Source: Moritella sp. (lineage in GTDB: Bacteria; Pseudomonadota; Gammaproteobacteria; Enterobacterales; Moritellaceae). From it: a stretch of 50,588 nt of DNA. Below, in pieces: positions 38,997 to 49,776 of the stretch. Below the pieces are notes generated by a model that was given only the letters and a program-made list of their open reading frames with translations, was not told where the DNA came from and searched no databases. The DNA lies in assembly GCF_013215705.1 (NCBI RefSeq), contig NZ_JABSQR010000017.1, positions 1-50,588 on the forward strand, given 5' to 3'. The first letter of the stretch is position 1. Every line of letters starts with the position of its first letter. A program made the position numbers and the translations under genes.

Positions 38997-39925
38997 CAGT
39001 GAAACAAGCGGGTTTTAACTTAGTTGAACTGATGATTGCGATGGTAATTGGTTTAGTGCTTATGATGTCTATCACCACGATGTTTGTGGATACGAAGGTA
39101 TCGGCTAACCGCTCTTCGACTGTATCGAGTTTACAGCAGCAGGCACAGTTAGCGCTGCAGATATTAGTCGAAGACGTGCGTGGTATTAACAGTTGGGCAG
39201 AGTTTTCTGGGGAAGGATTTACGGGTGTACCGTCTGCTGTTACTGCCGCTATTGCTGATGGAGGCTGTAATATGCTACCCGCAAGTGTTGCAAGTAGTAC
39301 TAGTGGGATCTCGGCAGGTGCGAATGTAAGTACCGCAGGTTGCCTTGCTACTGGCTTTACTATTACGGATGATAGTGATGTTTTATTTATCGCACGTGTC
39401 CGAGGTACCATAATCGCTTCTGGTGCGGTAATTACTAATGGCAACTATGTAGCTATTTCACCTTCTCAAGCGACATCATTTAAAGGTAGTACCCTCCCTA
39501 ATATTGAAAACGCTGATATATACCCTTATATACACCATACCTACTTTACACAAAATCACGCCTCAGAAGGTTCCAGATTAAGTCGTTTTAGTTTTATTGA
39601 TAATGCATTTGTTAATGATTTAGTGGTGAATAACATTGAACGTATTCGCATTAATTTTGGCGTTGATAGCAATGGCGATGGTCGCGCTAATCGCTATATA
39701 GAGAGCAGTGGCATTACCAGGTTAATGTGGGATAGTAATCAAATTGTCGCAGCCCGCATTTATGTACTCGCGCGCGCTAAAAATAAAGATCTGACCTTAA
39801 ATAACAATGATGATTTTAATGACAGATTTATGCCTTTTGATCCACCGAATGATGATAACTATCGCCGTTTTTTATTAAGTACAACGGTCGTTATCATCAA
39901 TAACATGATGGCGATGACGCAATGA
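38993..39925 (+). CDS. pilW: Type IV pilus minor pilin PilW
   Basis: Larger minor pilin. Signal KQAGFNLVELMIAMVIG with Glu at mature position 5. Length 310, usual for PilW. The frame is open from 38921 but ATG 38993 overlaps the pilV stop and gives the proper short leader. The C-terminal half contains DSNGDGRANRY, an acidic loop of the calcium-binding kind, and ends MMAMTQ. Overlaps pilX by four bases. Confidence 0.86.
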   Translation: MTVKQAGFNLVELMIAMVIGLVLMMSITTMFVDTKVSANRSSTVSSLQQQAQLALQILVEDVRGINSWAEFSGEGFTGVPSAVTAAIADGGCNMLPASVASSTSGISAGANVSTAGCLATGFTITDDSDVLFIARVRGTIIASGAVITNGNYVAISPSQATSFKGSTLPNIENADIYPYIHHTYFTQNHASEGSRLSRFSFIDNAFVNDLVVNNIERIRINFGVDSNGDGRANRYIESSGITRLMWDSNQIVAARIYVLARAKNKDLTLNNNDDFNDRFMPFDPPNDDNYRRFLLSTTVVIINNMMAMTQ

Positions 39926-40362
39926 AAAATCAGCAAGGAATTACCTTATTTATCGTCATAATTATATTGGTTGTAGTTACTTCTTTAGCTGCTGCGGTTA
40001 TTACTGAGACACGACTTGGACAAAATGCGATTGGCTTAACCCAAGAAAAATTAGCCAATGAACAAGAGCTATTAGGCGGATTTAGTGAAGTGATGAGTAA
40101 CCCTAATTTAATTAATGATATTCTGGGGCTGACGGCAACAGCAAGTTCTGCATTGGGAAATCTCCAATCACCTGATATCACGGTGGCGCTGACTCAGCGA
40201 GGCGAAGGTTATTGTAAACGAAGCGCAAAGGCGTCGAGCGTTAACCTAATTAATTGTCGATTTGTGAAAATGGATTTTTCACAAAATAACAGTCGACGTG
40301 TTCAACCATTAGCAATCACAGCTGGTGCAGAGCAACCATTTTTAGCGGCACAGAATCAATAG
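39922..40362 (+). CDS. pilX: Type IV pilus minor pilin PilX
   Basis: Short leader MKNQQG, then ITLFIVIIILVVVTSLAAAV. Mature position 5 is Ile rather than Glu, as in PilX and GspK-type minor pilins, which cap the tip complex. Length 146, shorter than most PilX proteins (about 170-190). Linked by ATGA overlap to pilW and 9 bases before pilY1. The call depends strongly on position between pilW and pilY1. Confidence 0.78.
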   Translation: MKNQQGITLFIVIIILVVVTSLAAAVITETRLGQNAIGLTQEKLANEQELLGGFSEVMSNPNLINDILGLTATASSALGNLQSPDITVALTQRGEGYCKRSAKASSVNLINCRFVKMDFSQNNSRRVQPLAITAGAEQPFLAAQNQ

Positions 40363-40371
40363 GAAAGAGCA

Positions 40372-43300
40372 ATGAAATGGAACTTCAATAAAACCATCCC
40401 CAAAAGCCTTAGTGTCGCCATGTTTGCCACACTTTTGGGGGCTACCGCCATGAATGTGAGCGCAGATGAAAGTGAAATTTATCAAGCTGCATTAGCAGGT
40501 GCTAACAGTAAACCACAAGTACTGATTATTTTGGATACCTCTTCTCATATGAGAAAAAAAGTCAGCTATCCATATCCTGAGGTATATGACCCTTTTATCG
40601 CTTATCCACCAACCAGTGATACAGTTGGTAACTCACTTGTTAATAGCGTGTTTGGCGCGGACAAAGTTTATTTTAGTACAGGGGGTAGTACAGAGTACAG
40701 TGCAGAGGATAGTACAAAAAGCAGTGCTAAAGACTATAATAAGCAACGTCATGCCGCCGCAGAAAAGCAACTTGCAGAGTATAACGCATACCAGAGTCGT
40801 GAAGATAAGACCATACCATTTAATATTTCTAAAGAATATAAGGATTTTGTAGAAACGATTCCGGGAAGAAGTGGTAACTTCATTCGTGTTGAGGAAATGA
40901 ACTGTAATGCTGCAGTAAGTAATTTAGATAGCGCTTTAGGCGCTTATAGCGACTATCTGACGCAATGGAATTCAAACCTAGCTCTTTACAGTTGGACGAA
41001 AATAAAACCCAGTAGCGGATTATTCGATGTTTTTTTTACTGAACATGTCGAGTGTAAGCAGGATCTAGTTAATAATGATCCTAAAAATCCTGGTTTCGAA
41101 CATAAAGTCCTGCTTTCGGTTAATTCAAATAGTGAAGCTCGTAAGGATATAGCAGATGGTGAAATTGATGGTTATGCGGCAGATACTGATAGACAAGGTT
41201 TTCCAAATGCGAACCAATATACAGGGTGGTTAAATATACCTAAGAAAAAGGTATGGTGGAAAGCTTATGATAAAAATAAAACTAGTTTTAATGATATTGA
41301 TATTGATATTGAGAATGATGATAATGATAAACCACCAATTGAAAGTTATAAAACAACTTTATATTCAGAAAACCTCGTAAAATGGGCAGCATTAAAAACA
41401 GAAAATAAAGTAGATACTAATAATAATTTTACACTGTCTCAATTACAAATAGCTAAAAAAATAATATATGAGTTAATGTTAAACACAGAAGACGTTGATA
41501 TCGGTTTAGAAATATTTAATTCGAATGAAGGTAAGGGTTTATGGGATCTGATTGCGAATAATCATGGCGGTAGGATCATATCAGGCATTCAACCCTATGA
41601 TACTGAAACTAGTCGAGCATTACTACGTAATCGTGTCGGTGATATTCTCACGACTAGAATAAATCGTTCTGCTTTATGTGAAAGTTTGTATGAAGGTTAC
41701 TTGTATTTGTACGGTCAGAATATGGAATATGGTAATAAATTTTCCACATTAACAAAGCCTATGCGTGATAGGAGTATTGAAGACAATGGGAAATATAAAA
41801 ACCCTTTAAAAGAATGGTCTCAAACATGCCAAACAAAAGCCTATGTGATCATTGTTTCACCAGGATATCATGATATTACAAGCAATTTTTTCAATTGGAT
41901 TAAATGCTGGGGAATTAAAGATCATGATCATGATAAAGATGCGAATAGTAAAATCAAGTCTCTTCCAGGTGTAGACCTAACGCGTGCCATTACGATAGGA
42001 AATGATTGTAAAAAGAATTATTTGCCTGTGTTATCCCATTGGTTAGCTAATAATGATATTAATGACAAAACACCTGAAAAGGAACATATTGTTACTTATA
42101 CGATTGGCTTAGGTAGTATAGAGCCTACATATGATACGGATGGCAACTTAATTGAAAGTTCAGCGGCTACGATGAACCTTCCTATAGATAATAAAAATTT
42201 ACTGTTAAAAACAGCTGAGGGAGGAGGTGGTAAATTTTATAATGCGATGAATGCAAATCAGTTGCGTGATAAATTAAATTTAGCCATTGACGATATGAGA
42301 GCCAAACAAGGCGTTGTGACAGCTGTTGAAACTTCAACGAATACGAGTAATGTCACTAAAAATAAAGAGTATGTGTATTACTCAATGTTTGCACCAAACC
42401 AAACAAGTAAGTGGTCAGGTAATCTGCGTAAATTGAAGATTTCTGATAATGGTGTATTAAGTGCGTGGAGCGCATCAGCAAGCGCTGCATCAACGTTAAG
42501 TACCGCCCTAACAAAATCTGCCATTTCTGAAGGGTTAATGTTTTTTAATGACGATCTCTATTCTGGTTGGAGTAATACAGCTGGGTTGAATGATGTCAAG
42601 ATTGGCGGTGTGGCTGAAGCATTAAAAAATAGAACCGAAGATCGAAATTTATATATGACAGATAAAACCAATTCCAATTTAGTACTATTAAATAAAACTA
42701 ATTTACTAACAGTATTTGGTGTCAGTGATGATGTTGACCTTGCGAATAAAATCGGTGTATCCGAAGTAACATTAGATGATGCGATTCGTTGGTTGCAGGG
42801 CAAAAATGAATCCGGTGAGTTTAGAGATGATATCTTTGGTGACCCAATGCACTCTAGTCCTTTAGCTGTTGATTATTCAGACGGCAATACGCGGATCTTT
42901 ATCGGTACTAACGCTGGTTTCTTTCATGCGTTTAAGGATGACGCAACGCAAAGAAAAGTAACAGAGGAATGGGCGTTTATACCTAAAGAAAATATTAATA
43001 ATGCGCTGAAGTTATATCTAGGTAGCACTACGATGGAAGATCGCATTTATGGTATCGACTCGAGCCCTGTTCTCGCCAGAAGTGGTTCTGATCATATCAT
43101 CACCTTTGGCATGCGCCGAGGTGGTAATACACTTTATTCTTTAACTGTAAATCTTGAGGATGGTGTAAGTAAGCCTGAACTTAATTGGCTAATGTCGGGG
43201 TCAAAGAACGAGGATGATATAGGCACCAAGGTAGAAGACAAGATCGGACAAACTTGGTCGACACCTGTTGTAACAAAAGTTATGCGTAATAAAACTCAAA

Positions 43301-44370
43301 GTGATAATGATAAACCTGTACTGATTTTTGGTGGTGGTTATGATGTTCAAAAAGATGAATGTGGTGCTGGAACCGATCACTCTTGCGAAGATGATGCAGT
43401 AGGTAATGCTATTTTTATTGTGGATGCAGATACAGGTGACATTATTAAAAAATTTAGTTCGACTATTAATGGGAGTATTAGTGGGAGTATTGCAAGCCAA
43501 GTAGCCGTGCTAGACAGCAATGGTGATGGTTATACCGACCGAATTTATGCACCGGATACCAGTGGTAATATTTATCGTGCTGATATGCCATCAGTTTTTA
43601 GAATTAATGATAAGATCGATTTTGATACATGGAACATGATAACACTGGCATCCCTTGGTGGAACTGGCTCTGACGACCGTCGATTTTTCAACCCTCCGAG
43701 TATTGTACGAACAATAAAGAATGGTATCGCTTATGATGGCTTATTAATTGGTAGTGGTGATATTACCCGGCCAAATTCAGATCTTACAGTGGATAATTAC
43801 TTCTTCAATATACAAGATACAAATAAAGCGCCAGTTAATTGGGGAAGTGGTGCAGCTCCTAGCACGATATTAATATCAAACCTTAGTGAGGTGACCTATA
43901 GCTTTGAGAATAACAAAAGTAATGTCGAGGAGATGACAAATTCAAGTGTAGCTGGTTGGCGTTTTAAATTAGGTAGAACAAATTCTGATGAAACTACATC
44001 AGGAGAAAAGTCACTCGGTGATGCGGTTGTTGTGAATGGTATTGTTCATTTTAATGCTTATACTCCTTATGACGAAAATAATAATAATGGTGAGCAATGT
44101 GGAACTGATAAATCAGGAACAAGCACGTATTACTCCGTTAACCTTCTGACAGGAATAACGTTTAAGAAACCGATTGAACTGCCCAATGTACTTGCAAAAA
44201 GTATCTCAGTGCATGCTGCGTCGGCGAGTGGTGCATCGATACTACGCTTATTAGGTGTGGGTAAAGGAGATACTGATGAAGACGGAAATAATCCTACAGG
44301 TACGATGGAAACCGATATGAAGTTAGTACCACATTCTACCTACCGTTACTTCAATGAGGCGGTACAATAA
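40372..44370 (+). CDS. pilY1: Type IV pilus tip adhesin / assembly factor PilY1
   Basis: Large secreted tip protein of 1332 residues. A signal peptide (about 1-31) precedes a von Willebrand A-like region starting VLIILDTSSHM (about 50), where the metal motif D-x-S-x-S reads DTSSH, so the last serine is replaced. The region 100-340 is a long, Asn/Asp/Lys-rich insert, including alternating Asp/Ile near 305. The C-terminal PilC/PilY1 beta-propeller starts at about 815 (DIFGDPMHSSPL) and has the calcium loop DSNGDGYTD at about 1046. The reading frame is intact. The stretch near 41270-41480 is visibly richer in A+T than neighbouring genes. Confidence 0.88.
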   Translation: MKWNFNKTIPKSLSVAMFATLLGATAMNVSADESEIYQAALAGANSKPQVLIILDTSSHMRKKVSYPYPEVYDPFIAYPPTSDTVGNSLVNSVFGADKVYFSTGGSTEYSAEDSTKSSAKDYNKQRHAAAEKQLAEYNAYQSREDKTIPFNISKEYKDFVETIPGRSGNFIRVEEMNCNAAVSNLDSALGAYSDYLTQWNSNLALYSWTKIKPSSGLFDVFFTEHVECKQDLVNNDPKNPGFEHKVLLSVNSNSEARKDIADGEIDGYAADTDRQGFPNANQYTGWLNIPKKKVWWKAYDKNKTSFNDIDIDIENDDNDKPPIESYKTTLYSENLVKWAALKTENKVDTNNNFTLSQLQIAKKIIYELMLNTEDVDIGLEIFNSNEGKGLWDLIANNHGGRIISGIQPYDTETSRALLRNRVGDILTTRINRSALCESLYEGYLYLYGQNMEYGNKFSTLTKPMRDRSIEDNGKYKNPLKEWSQTCQTKAYVIIVSPGYHDITSNFFNWIKCWGIKDHDHDKDANSKIKSLPGVDLTRAITIGNDCKKNYLPVLSHWLANNDINDKTPEKEHIVTYTIGLGSIEPTYDTDGNLIESSAATMNLPIDNKNLLLKTAEGGGGKFYNAMNANQLRDKLNLAIDDMRAKQGVVTAVETSTNTSNVTKNKEYVYYSMFAPNQTSKWSGNLRKLKISDNGVLSAWSASASAASTLSTALTKSAISEGLMFFNDDLYSGWSNTAGLNDVKIGGVAEALKNRTEDRNLYMTDKTNSNLVLLNKTNLLTVFGVSDDVDLANKIGVSEVTLDDAIRWLQGKNESGEFRDDIFGDPMHSSPLAVDYSDGNTRIFIGTNAGFFHAFKDDATQRKVTEEWAFIPKENINNALKLYLGSTTMEDRIYGIDSSPVLARSGSDHIITFGMRRGGNTLYSLTVNLEDGVSKPELNWLMSGSKNEDDIGTKVEDKIGQTWSTPVVTKVMRNKTQSDNDKPVLIFGGGYDVQKDECGAGTDHSCEDDAVGNAIFIVDADTGDIIKKFSSTINGSISGSIASQVAVLDSNGDGYTDRIYAPDTSGNIYRADMPSVFRINDKIDFDTWNMITLASLGGTGSDDRRFFNPPSIVRTIKNGIAYDGLLIGSGDITRPNSDLTVDNYFFNIQDTNKAPVNWGSGAAPSTILISNLSEVTYSFENNKSNVEEMTNSSVAGWRFKLGRTNSDETTSGEKSLGDAVVVNGIVHFNAYTPYDENNNNGEQCGTDKSGTSTYYSVNLLTGITFKKPIELPNVLAKSISVHAASASGASILRLLGVGKGDTDEDGNNPTGTMETDMKLVPHSTYRYFNEAVQ

Positions 44371-44804
44371 TGGCAAATAAACAGACGGGTTTCACCCTGG
44401 TTGAATTGATGATCGTGGTGGCGATTGTTGGCATCTTAGCCGGGATTGGTTATCCCTCTTACAGTGCTTATATTATGAGTAACAATCGTAATGATGCGAA
44501 AACGGCATTGTATAAAGCACAGTTATTACAAGAGCAGTTTTATTTAGATCATGGCCAGTATGCAACGTCATTAGCCAGTGGCGCGACGAATACCTTATCT
44601 GGATCTGGCTGGCATGATGACAGTGACTATTACAGTTTTGCACTTGGCGCGAGTAGTACTAAAAACAACTATACGATAATCGCGACTGTCGAAGCTGCAA
44701 GTACGCAGGAAAATGATACCGATTGCACCTCTTTCACGATTGATCATTTTGGTGTGACGACCTCGTTGAATAGCGCAAATACAGTAACCGCGGATTGCTG
44801 GTGA
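44370..44804 (+). CDS. pilE: Type IV pilin PilE-like minor pilin
   Basis: Signal KQTGFTLVELMIVVAIVGILAGIGYPSYSAYI with mature F1 and E5, followed by a pilin globular part of about 100 residues with two cysteines near the C-terminus (DCTSF, ADCW), which likely form the disulphide D-region. Length 144. Its ATG overlaps the last base of the pilY1 stop. Its position after pilY1 matches PilE of the Pseudomonas-type minor-pilin cluster, which is not the major pilin there. Confidence 0.86.
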   Translation: MANKQTGFTLVELMIVVAIVGILAGIGYPSYSAYIMSNNRNDAKTALYKAQLLQEQFYLDHGQYATSLASGATNTLSGSGWHDDSDYYSFALGASSTKNNYTIIATVEAASTQENDTDCTSFTIDHFGVTTSLNSANTVTADCW

Positions 44805-44868
44805 TTAGCGTTAAATCATAAGTTTAACAATTTCATCGATTTAATTGCTTGTCTGATTGGCAATTTGA

Positions 44869-45258
<390 letters not shown>

Positions 45259-45301
45259 TTATTATCAGTGAGATGGCTCGCTGAAATAGATATAATTTTT
45301 G

Positions 45302-45338
45302 AAAAGCACCGCGCATTTATGTTCGGTGCTTTTTTTTT
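45302..45338 (+). terminator. Terminator after glnB
   Basis: AAAAGCACCG pairs with CGGTGCTTTT over a 12-base loop, followed by eight T. Confidence 0.93.
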
Positions 45339-45343
45339 GTTAT

Positions 45344-45494
45344 ATATACCCAAGTTACTTCAAGATGCACAATCAGTTATAACAGCACAGCGTTACAATA
45401 TTTGAAAATGGAATAACCATTATCTACATATTGTGCCTTGTTCTGATATCCCTGCTCGTCTCTGATATAGGATTTTGAAGTAACTTGGGTATAT
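45344..45494. repeat. Palindromic repeat family, copy 3: 151-base element with 20-bp terminal inverted repeats
   Basis: Exact 20-bp terminal inverted repeats (45344-45363 and 45475-45494), arm ATATACCCAAGTTACTTCAA. The interior has a second inverted pair, GCACAAT (45367-45373) with ATTGTGC (45430-45436), so a multi-stem structure is possible. No gene lies inside. The size and ends resemble a miniature inverted-repeat element, but no target-site duplication is evident to me. Confidence 0.8.
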
Positions 45495-45541
45495 CTTTAC
45501 TGATTGGATTAATAACGCAGGTAAAATACAGCCTCAAGGGC

Positions 45542-45577
45542 GTCTCTGAGTTAGCATTTTGACGCGGTTTGGGTATA
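45542..45577. repeat. Palindromic repeat family, copy 4 (diverged right end only)
   Basis: Thirty-six bases starting GTCTCTGA and ending TTTGGGTATA match the right end of copies 1 and 3 over the conserved blocks GTCTCTGA, TTTTGA and GGGTATA, with about eight differences. No matching left arm is seen nearby, so this is a solo or decayed end, 48 bases after copy 3 and 76 bases before alaS. Copies 3 and 4 plus the glnB terminator account for most of the 395-base gap 45259-45653. Confidence 0.65.
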
Positions 45578-45653
45578 ATCACTTCATTAACAGATCCGTT
45601 TATATTATTAAATCTAAACAATCGCTCATATTTTAAGCACCCAGGACAATTAC

Positions 45654-48275
45654 ATGACTATGTCTACAGCTGAGATCCGCAACGCGTTTCTTGATTATTT
45701 TGCCAGTAAAGGGCACAACAAAGGCACAAGTAGCTCACTTGTTCCTGCTAATGATCCAACTTTGTTATTTACAAATGCGGGCATGAACCAATTTAAAGAC
45801 GTATTCCTCGGTGCAGAACAACGTTCATATACACGTGCCACAACGTCGCAACGCTGTGTACGTGCTGGTGGTAAACACAATGACTTAGATAACGTAGGTT
45901 ATACTGCGCGTCATCATACATTCTTTGAAATGTTAGGTAACTTCAGCTTTGGTGATTACTTTAAAGAAGATGCGATCTTATTTGCATGGGAATTTTTAAC
46001 CGTTGTTCTGAAAATACCAAAAGAAAAGTTACTTGTTACTGTGTATGAAAGTGATAATGAAGCATTTTCATTCTGGGCGAACAAAATCGGCGTGCCTGAA
46101 GATAAAATTATTCGCATTGGCGATAAATCGCCTGAGAAGAAATTCGAATCAGATAACTTCTGGTCAATGGGTGATACTGGCCCATGTGGTCCATGTTCTG
46201 AAATATTCTACGATCACGGCGAAGACATTTGGGGCGGCGTTCCTGGCTCTCCAGAAGAAGACGGTGACCGTTTTATTGAGATCTGGAACTTAGTATTCAT
46301 GCAGTTTAACCGTCAAGCTGACGGCACCATGGAAGAATTACCAAAACCATCTGTGGATACAGGTATGGGTCTTGAGCGTATTGCTGCAATTATGCAAAAT
46401 GTACATTCAAACTATGAAATCGATATCTTCCAAAGCTTAATCAAGCATGTTGCAGAGACTATCGGTACTACAGATTTAGAAAATAAATCATTACGCGTCA
46501 TTGCCGATCACATCCGTGCATGTAGCTTCCTGATCTCTGACGGTGTTATGCCATCAAATGAAGGTCGTGGTTATGTGCTACGTCGTATTATCCGCCGTGC
46601 AGTACGTCACGGTAATAAGCTTGGCGCTAAAGGTCCATTCTTCAACAAACTGGTTGCGAAAATGGTCGAACTCATGGGCGACATTTCTGACGATCTGGTA
46701 AAACAACAAGCAATTGTTGAAAAAATCTTACTTATCGAAGAAGAGCAGTTTGGTAAAACACTTGAGCGTGGTCTGAACATTTTAGACAACGAACTGTCAC
46801 AACTAGACGGTAAAGTGGTGCCGGGTGATGTAGTATTCAAACTTTACGATACCTACGGCTTCCCATCGGATTTAACCGCTGATATTGCCCGTGAACGTGA
46901 GCTAACCATTGACGAAGACGGCTTTAAAGCTGCAATGGAAGCGCAACGTAATCGCGCACGTCAAGGTTCTAACTTTGGCACTGATTACAACGAAATGCTA
47001 AAAATTGATGCGAAAACTGAATTCTTGGGTTACCAAACGCTGACATCTGATGCACAAATCGTGGCATTAATTAAAGATAACGCTGAAGTTGAGCTGTTAA
47101 ATGACGGTCAAGAAGGTGCGATTGTATTAAACAAAACACCATTCTACGCAGAAGCGGGTGGCCAATCTGGTGACCAAGGTGTGATCAAAATTGGTGATGC
47201 AGTATTTACGGTAACAGATACCAAAAAAGCGGGTAATGCAACTGTTCACTTCGGGTCAGTTTCGGGTGTGATCGAAGTAAATAGCCAAGTTATCGCCGAT
47301 GTTGATGTAAGTCGTCGTAAAGCGATTGGCCTTAATCACTCTGTTACTCACTTAGCACACGCTGCATTACGTAAAGTTGTTGGCGACAATGTACAACAGA
47401 AAGGTTCATTAGTATTACCTGAACGTTTACGTTTTGACTTCTCACATTTTGAAGGAGTAACGCCTGCGCAACTGATTGAAGTTGAACGACTTGTTAACGC
47501 TCAGATTCGTGCTAACCACGAAGTTGTAACGGAAGTCATGGACATTGATGCGGCGCGTGAAGCGGGAGCAATGGCGTTATTCGGTGAGAAATACGATGAT
47601 GAAGTGCGTGTAGTACGCATGGGTGACTTCTCAATTGAACTATGTGGTGGTACGCATGTTAAACGTACTGGTGACATTGGTTTCTTCAAGATCTTATCTG
47701 AGAGCGGTATTGCCGCCGGTGTACGTCGTGTTGAAGCGGTAACTGGTGATTCTGCACTGGCTTATGTGCACGATCTTGTTGCTAAAATGCAAGAAACTGC
47801 AAGCTTAGTGAAAGCGGACCAAAACACAGTTGTGGCAAAAGTGAGTCAAGTACTTGACCGCAACCGTAGCCTAGAAAAAGAAGTTGAGAAGTTAAACGTA
47901 CAAGTAGCAAGTGCTGCGAATGCTAACTTGATCGACCAGGTACAAGTGATTAACGGTGTTAAAGTACTTGTTGCTAACCTAAAAGGTGCTGATCCTAAGT
48001 CGCTACGTAGCTCGATGGATGAACTGAAGAACAAACTGCAAAGCGGTATTATTGTGCTTGGTATTCCAGGCGAAGGTAAAGTTAACCTGATCACGGGTGT
48101 AACTAAAGACTTAATCGGTAAAGTGAAAGCGGGTGAGCTAGTTAGCTTCCTTGCCGTTCAAGTTGGTGGTAAAGGTGGCGGTCGTCCTGATATGGCGCAA
48201 GCGGGTGGTTCAAAGCCTGAAGCACTAGCAGCAGCGCTTGAATCAGTGACGCCTTGGTTAACTGAAAAACTGTAA
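45654..48275 (+). CDS. alaS: Alanyl-tRNA synthetase
   Basis: Class II synthetase charging tRNA-Ala, with its own editing domain. Motif 2 region [19 protein letters not shown], the editing zinc motifs [13 protein letters not shown] and CGGTHV, and the C-terminal DHHA1-type domain with [14 protein letters not shown] are all present. Length 873 against 876 in E. coli. AGGA is 7 bases before the ATG at 45654; a second ATG at 45660 is also possible. It normally follows recA-recX; here those are 35.5 kb away. Confidence 0.98.
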   Translation: MTMSTAEIRNAFLDYFASKGHNKGTSSSLVPANDPTLLFTNAGMNQFKDVFLGAEQRSYTRATTSQRCVRAGGKHNDLDNVGYTARHHTFFEMLGNFSFGDYFKEDAILFAWEFLTVVLKIPKEKLLVTVYESDNEAFSFWANKIGVPEDKIIRIGDKSPEKKFESDNFWSMGDTGPCGPCSEIFYDHGEDIWGGVPGSPEEDGDRFIEIWNLVFMQFNRQADGTMEELPKPSVDTGMGLERIAAIMQNVHSNYEIDIFQSLIKHVAETIGTTDLENKSLRVIADHIRACSFLISDGVMPSNEGRGYVLRRIIRRAVRHGNKLGAKGPFFNKLVAKMVELMGDISDDLVKQQAIVEKILLIEEEQFGKTLERGLNILDNELSQLDGKVVPGDVVFKLYDTYGFPSDLTADIARERELTIDEDGFKAAMEAQRNRARQGSNFGTDYNEMLKIDAKTEFLGYQTLTSDAQIVALIKDNAEVELLNDGQEGAIVLNKTPFYAEAGGQSGDQGVIKIGDAVFTVTDTKKAGNATVHFGSVSGVIEVNSQVIADVDVSRRKAIGLNHSVTHLAHAALRKVVGDNVQQKGSLVLPERLRFDFSHFEGVTPAQLIEVERLVNAQIRANHEVVTEVMDIDAAREAGAMALFGEKYDDEVRVVRMGDFSIELCGGTHVKRTGDIGFFKILSESGIAAGVRRVEAVTGDSALAYVHDLVAKMQETASLVKADQNTVVAKVSQVLDRNRSLEKEVEKLNVQVASAANANLIDQVQVINGVKVLVANLKGADPKSLRSSMDELKNKLQSGIIVLGIPGEGKVNLITGVTKDLIGKVKAGELVSFLAVQVGGKGGGRPDMAQAGGSKPEALAAALESVTPWLTEKL

Positions 48276-48357
48276 GTCAGTACTAGTAATAATTAGTTAG
48301 CTATGATTAGCGAGTCGTTAATGGTGATTAACTAAGTTTAAATAAACAGTGTAATGG

Positions 48358-48387
48358 CAACGAGCAGGCAATCCGGCTCGTTGTTTT
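48358..48387 (+). terminator. Probable terminator after alaS
   Basis: CAACGAGC pairs with GCTCGTTG over a 10-base loop, followed by only four T. It lies 46 bases before the lysC start. Confidence 0.5.
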
Positions 48388-48432
48388 GAGCACAGGCGGT
48401 GATAAATTTAAAGGTTATTAAAGGAAGTTGTT

Positions 48433-49656
48433 GTGGCGTTGTATGTACAAAAATATGGGGGTACTTCAGTTGGTTCAATTGAGCGAATTGAAGCTGTTGC
48501 CCAGCGAGTGAAAAAATCTCGTGAACAGGGTAATCAAATAGTTGTGGTCGTGTCGGCAATGTCTGGTGAAACTAACCGTTTACTGGGTATGGCAAAAGCA
48601 CTTGATGAGCATGCAGCTCGCAGAGAAATGGATGTATTAGTTTCAACAGGAGAGCAGGTCACTATCGCTTTGTTAACCATCGCCCTGCAAAAAGCAGGTG
48701 TCGATGCGATATCAATGACGGGTGATCAGGTTCAAATGAAAACCGATAACAGTCATGGTAAGGCGCGCATCAAAACTGTTGAAACAGACAACTTACAACG
48801 TCATCTAGATGCAGGTAAAGTGGTCGTAGTTGCAGGTTTCCAAGGTCGTGATGAAGATAATAATATCACGACGTTAGGGCGCGGCGGCTCGGACACTACC
48901 GCTGTTGCAATTGCAGCTGTACTGAAAGCTGATGAATGTCAGATTTATACTGACGTTAATGGCGTCTATACCACCGACCCTCGGGTTGAACCGCGCGCAC
49001 GGAAATTAGATCGCATCACTTTCGAAGAGATGCTTGAAATGGCGAGCTTAGGTGCCAAAGTATTACAAATTCGCTCGGTCGAATTTGCAGGGAAATACAA
49101 TGTACCTTTACGTGTACTATCTTCATTTGAAGACGGTGAAGGGACATTGATTACTTACGAGGACGTAAAAAAAATGGAATCAGCAATCATATCTGGCATT
49201 GCGTTTAACCGCGATGAAGCAAGTTTAACAATATCAGGTATTCCTGATGAACCTTTAGTTGCAGCCAATATCTTAACGCCAATTGGTGATGCCGGTATTG
49301 ATGTTGACGTTATCGTCCAAAATGCACATGGTAAAGATGGCCTTGTTGACTTCACTTTTACTGTACATCGTGACGATTACCAAGCCGCGAGAGTACTCTT
49401 GGAAAAGACTTGTGAAGAATTATCTGGAAAAAATGTGCAAGGTAACGATCGTATTGCTAAAATTTCAATAGTAGGTGTCGGTATGTGGAATCATCCAGGT
49501 GTCGCTAAAACAATGTTTGAAGTTTTAGGTAATGAAGGGATCAACATGCAGTTGATTTCAACCTCTGAAATTAAAATTTCAGTGATCGTTGACGAGAAAT
49601 ATTTAGAACTCGGTGTACGTGCATTGCACGCTGCATTCAACTTAGATGTTGCTTGA
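48433..49656 (+). CDS. lysC: Aspartate kinase LysC
   Basis: Phosphorylates aspartate, the first step to lysine, threonine, methionine and diaminopimelate. KYGGTSVGSIERI at the start, VVVVSAMSGETNRLL, GRGGSDTTA and the DPRV motif show the kinase domain (about 1-245); two ACT domains (about 260-407) give feedback control. Length 407 is that of the monofunctional type, not the 449-residue E. coli LysC. The start is GTG after AAGGAAG. The place between alaS and csrA is that seen in Shewanella and Vibrio relatives. Confidence 0.95.
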   Translation: MALYVQKYGGTSVGSIERIEAVAQRVKKSREQGNQIVVVVSAMSGETNRLLGMAKALDEHAARREMDVLVSTGEQVTIALLTIALQKAGVDAISMTGDQVQMKTDNSHGKARIKTVETDNLQRHLDAGKVVVVAGFQGRDEDNNITTLGRGGSDTTAVAIAAVLKADECQIYTDVNGVYTTDPRVEPRARKLDRITFEEMLEMASLGAKVLQIRSVEFAGKYNVPLRVLSSFEDGEGTLITYEDVKKMESAIISGIAFNRDEASLTISGIPDEPLVAANILTPIGDAGIDVDVIVQNAHGKDGLVDFTFTVHRDDYQAARVLLEKTCEELSGKNVQGNDRIAKISIVGVGMWNHPGVAKTMFEVLGNEGINMQLISTSEIKISVIVDEKYLELGVRALHAAFNLDVA

Positions 49657-49776
49657 ACTGAGTGAATTAACAGCAAATTAAGTCTTGTTTATTCTTTTCT
49701 TGTTTTATATTGAAGCTTTTAATAGAATAATAAGCGGCCTAACAAAAATATAATGAATTAGTTGAGGAATAAATTA

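Noticed and set aside
49159-49176. Internal start in lysC giving a separate ACT-domain beta subunit
   Set aside because: An in-frame ATG (MESAIISGIAF) follows GAGG, but the spacing of about 11 bases is poor and the A-run before it is not specific; not enough to call.
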